Positions 30,349-32,509 of a stretch of DNA of 32,509 nt are shown piece after piece. The translations under genes and the position numbers were made by a program. The stretch covers positions 1 through 32,509 of the forward strand of contig LSSK01000224.1 of the NCBI GenBank assembly GCA_001969505.1, given 5' to 3'. The notes under the pieces are model-generated. The model searched no databases, was not told where the DNA came from, and worked only from the letters and a program-made list of their open reading frames with translations. The stretch comes from Zancudomyces culisetae (Eukaryota > Kickxellomycota > Harpellomycetes > Harpellales > Legeriomycetaceae). Position 1 is the stretch's first letter; each line of letters begins with the position of its first letter.

Positions 30349-32509
30349 ATGGACCAGCTGAGCAGTAATACTAGTGTTAGAGAAAACCAAGACATTGCAG
30401 AACAAACGACGGGAACAGACAAAAAAGTAGCATCTAATCCAGGTAAATTTGAGCATTTATAAATTATATGAGGTTAGGCAAATGAAATGCCAGGATTTAA
30501 GCCATGAGGGGAGAAGGAGAGGATGATATATTGTACTAATATGGATATTTACTTTACATAAAACAGGATTGGGGAAAAAAGATTCGATTTTCCACAAAAA
30601 TCCAGAGGCAAAGATAGAAGAAAAAGACAGGTACGAGGAAAATAGTAGAGGAGAAATGTTGGGAGAAGTACAAGTAGACGAGAAACAGGTTTCTAAAAAG
30701 AAACAACCAAATTTAAATAACGAAAAAGAGGATATGAAATCAATAAATACACAGAAATCGACAGAAGAGAAAGTGGAGGGCAAAACGGAGGGCAAAACGG
30801 AGGGGAGCAAACAAGAGATGAACTGGCGAATAAAAAGGGTGGATAGGAGGGGACGAGGTAAAGAGAGTAAACAGGATAAAGAAGGGGCTAATAAAGATGA
30901 GAGAAGGGAGGAAAAACTGGTAAAGGGGCGGGTGGTTGTGGAAATCACAAATAAACCAAACGGAGTTATAGAGGAAAGGGTGGAAACAAAAGAAATTAAA
31001 GTAGAAGGAGGGGGGGTAGAGATAGACACGAGGACAAGGAAAATGTACACAAGAGGAGAGTATTATGGAAGCAATGAACGGGGAAGGGGAGGGGGGATAG
31101 GGAGGGGAGTAGGGAGAGGGAGAGGACAAGGAAGAGGTATGGGAAGAGGAAGGAGAGGGGGAATTGGGTATAGGATGGCCGTACACGAAACCATGAGCGT
31201 AACAGAGGAAAAGTCGATAAAGAAGGAGGAGGAGGAAGGAGAAGAGGGTAGTCATAATGGCGATCGTAGCTATCAAGTTAAAAAGGTTGAGGATGAAAAA
31301 AAAGAAAAAGAGGAAAATTTAGTTCAAGAAGTGACTACAACTGAGCTTGATGTAAAGAAAGAAACAGAAAATCACGGAAAAGAAGAGAGTGAAAGCAAAA
31401 CGGACATAGAAAGAGATGCAGATGGAAGTGGAAGTAGAGGTAGAGGTAGAGGCGGAAGTAGGGGTAGGGGCAGAATTGATCGAGGTGGTAGTAGTGGTGG
31501 TGGTCGGGCTAGAGGTAGAGGTAGAAGTAGAAGTATGAGTATAGGAGGAAATATGAATATGAATATGAATATGAATAGCAATGGGGGAGTGGGTATGGAT
31601 ATGGATATGGAGATGAGAAGAGATAGGGGAAGAGGAAGAGTCATAGGAATAGGAAGAGGGAGAGGAAGGGGGAGAGGAAGAGGAAGAGGAGTAGAGATGG
31701 ATACAGCTGTAGAAATGTATTTAGAAAGGGAAAAAGAGGTAAATAAAGAAGGAATGGGATTAGCAAATGAGCCACAAGAAAAAGTAAATGAACGCAAGAC
31801 TGAAGTGCAACAAGAGAAGAGTGTGGATACTGTACAAGATGAGCAAAAGTATAAGGGTAAAGAAAAACAAGAGGCAAAAGTTGAAAATGGTGTTGAAGAT
31901 GTAGCTGGAGTTGGAGTTGGGGTTGGGGTTGAAAGTAGGATAGAACCAAAAGAAAACAAGGCTAGCACAAGTGAAGTGGAAAGGAGTAGTGTGGCGAGTA
32001 AAAATAATAGAAGAGGAAGAGAACAGCAAGAGAAAACAGGTGGATTTGATCAGATGCAATATTATAACAATATGGCATATGTATACTACGCACCACCAAT
32101 TCCACAGCATATCAACAGTAACGAATATAGTAATATTGAGGGAGGGATTAGGAGTAAGGGAGGTAATAAAAATAGGGAGAAGCAGGAGCAGGAGCAGGAA
32201 CAGGAGCAGGAGCATGAGCAGGAGCATGAGCAGCAAGGATATTACTACCAGCCTTACTATTATTATAGTCAATTACCACAGCCGATTCCAGGAGGCCAGC
32301 AGCCTAACCAACAACATATTCCTACAATGATTCCAGTGCATGTTCTGCCGTATCCACCTGCTATAGTTCAGCCTCAGAGTGAGAGTGGTTTGGAGGCAGG
32401 TAAAAACGTTACCAGACAAAACCAACAAAATAAGGATAATAATGACAGTAATGATGGTACCAAATTGGCGTTGAGTCAACAACAACAGCAACAACAGCAA
32501 CAACAACAA
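30349..32509 (+). CDS. RGG-, Glu/Lys- and Gln-rich protein, partial at right edge
   Basis: I do not recognise the gene. Exon 1 is 30349-30442 (starts MDQLSSNTSV) and exon 2 opens at 30567 and stays open to the window end, at least 679 residues. The intron (GT-AG, 124 nt) ends in CAG, unlike all others here, so an alternative start is the ATG at 30656. The protein is almost wholly low complexity: a charged Lys/Glu part; RG repeats at about 31077-31170 and 31426-31690 with (NM)4 between; a Gly-Val repeat near 31903; a Tyr-rich part (MQYYNNMAYVYYAPP, QGYYYQPYYYY); an EQ/EH repeat; and a Gln run at the very end. RG-rich and Tyr/Gln-rich stretches are common in RNA-binding and granule proteins. 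The order recalls the N-terminus of fungal La-related (Sro9/Slf1) or eIF4G proteins, whose folded domain would lie beyond the edge. That is inference. Confidence 0.7.

Noticed and set aside
30457-32272. Long minus-strand frames rich in Ser, Leu, Pro and Phe opposite the right-edge gene
   Set aside because: They mirror the purine-rich repeats of the plus-strand gene and have no domain.

Overview
The window looks like nuclear DNA of a fungus, most likely an intron-rich, AT-rich ascomycete yeast outside the CUG-Ser clade. Its genes have yeast-type homologues: CK2 beta, RasA/RAS, an MEF2/Rlm1-type MADS protein, AMP deaminase, Gcs1-type ArfGAP and MRPL35/mL38. CTG reads as leucine at conserved Ras positions (K-L-V-V-V, D-V-L-D). 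I could place 18 GT-AG introns of about 66-208 nt in six genes; 17 of the 18 end in TAG. Intergenic DNA is AT-rich and long, up to 2.9 kb. I cannot name the genus from the sequence.

Layout: a possible terminal exon of an unknown gene (260-490, +); CK2 regulatory subunit (563-1426, -, 3 exons); empty 2.9 kb; a Ras GTPase (4355-5393, +, 5 exons); 2.9 kb without genes but with two foldable segments; a MADS-box transcription factor (8324-11008, +, one exon); AMP deaminase (11839-14109, +, one exon); 2.9 kb without genes; a large coiled-coil protein (17007-20186, +); a 702-bp duplication around a run of N; a Gcs1-type ArfGAP (22112-23803, +, 5 exons), convergent with a histidine acid phosphatase (23997-25880, -, 2 exons); the mitochondrial ribosomal protein mL38/MRPL35 (27544-29412, +, 7 exons); and a long RGG/Glu/Gln-rich protein that runs off the right edge (30349-32509, +).

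The genes do not form a pathway or cluster. They are ordinary housekeeping and regulatory genes, each with its own promoter. One possible local link is a perfect MEF2/Rlm1-type site in the AMP deaminase promoter, directly downstream of the MADS gene.

I found no previously undescribed gene system that I can defend. The points most worth a second look are: the flanking duplication of the gap (probably two haplotypes placed end to end, with four transitions, all outside the coding part); a pseudoknot-capable hairpin element downstream of RAS (5591-5707); a compact three-way-junction, tRNA-like fold at 6913-6969; the CaaL prenylation box of the Ras protein; a G-quadruplex motif inside the last intron of MRPL35; and the unusual low-complexity protein at the right edge.
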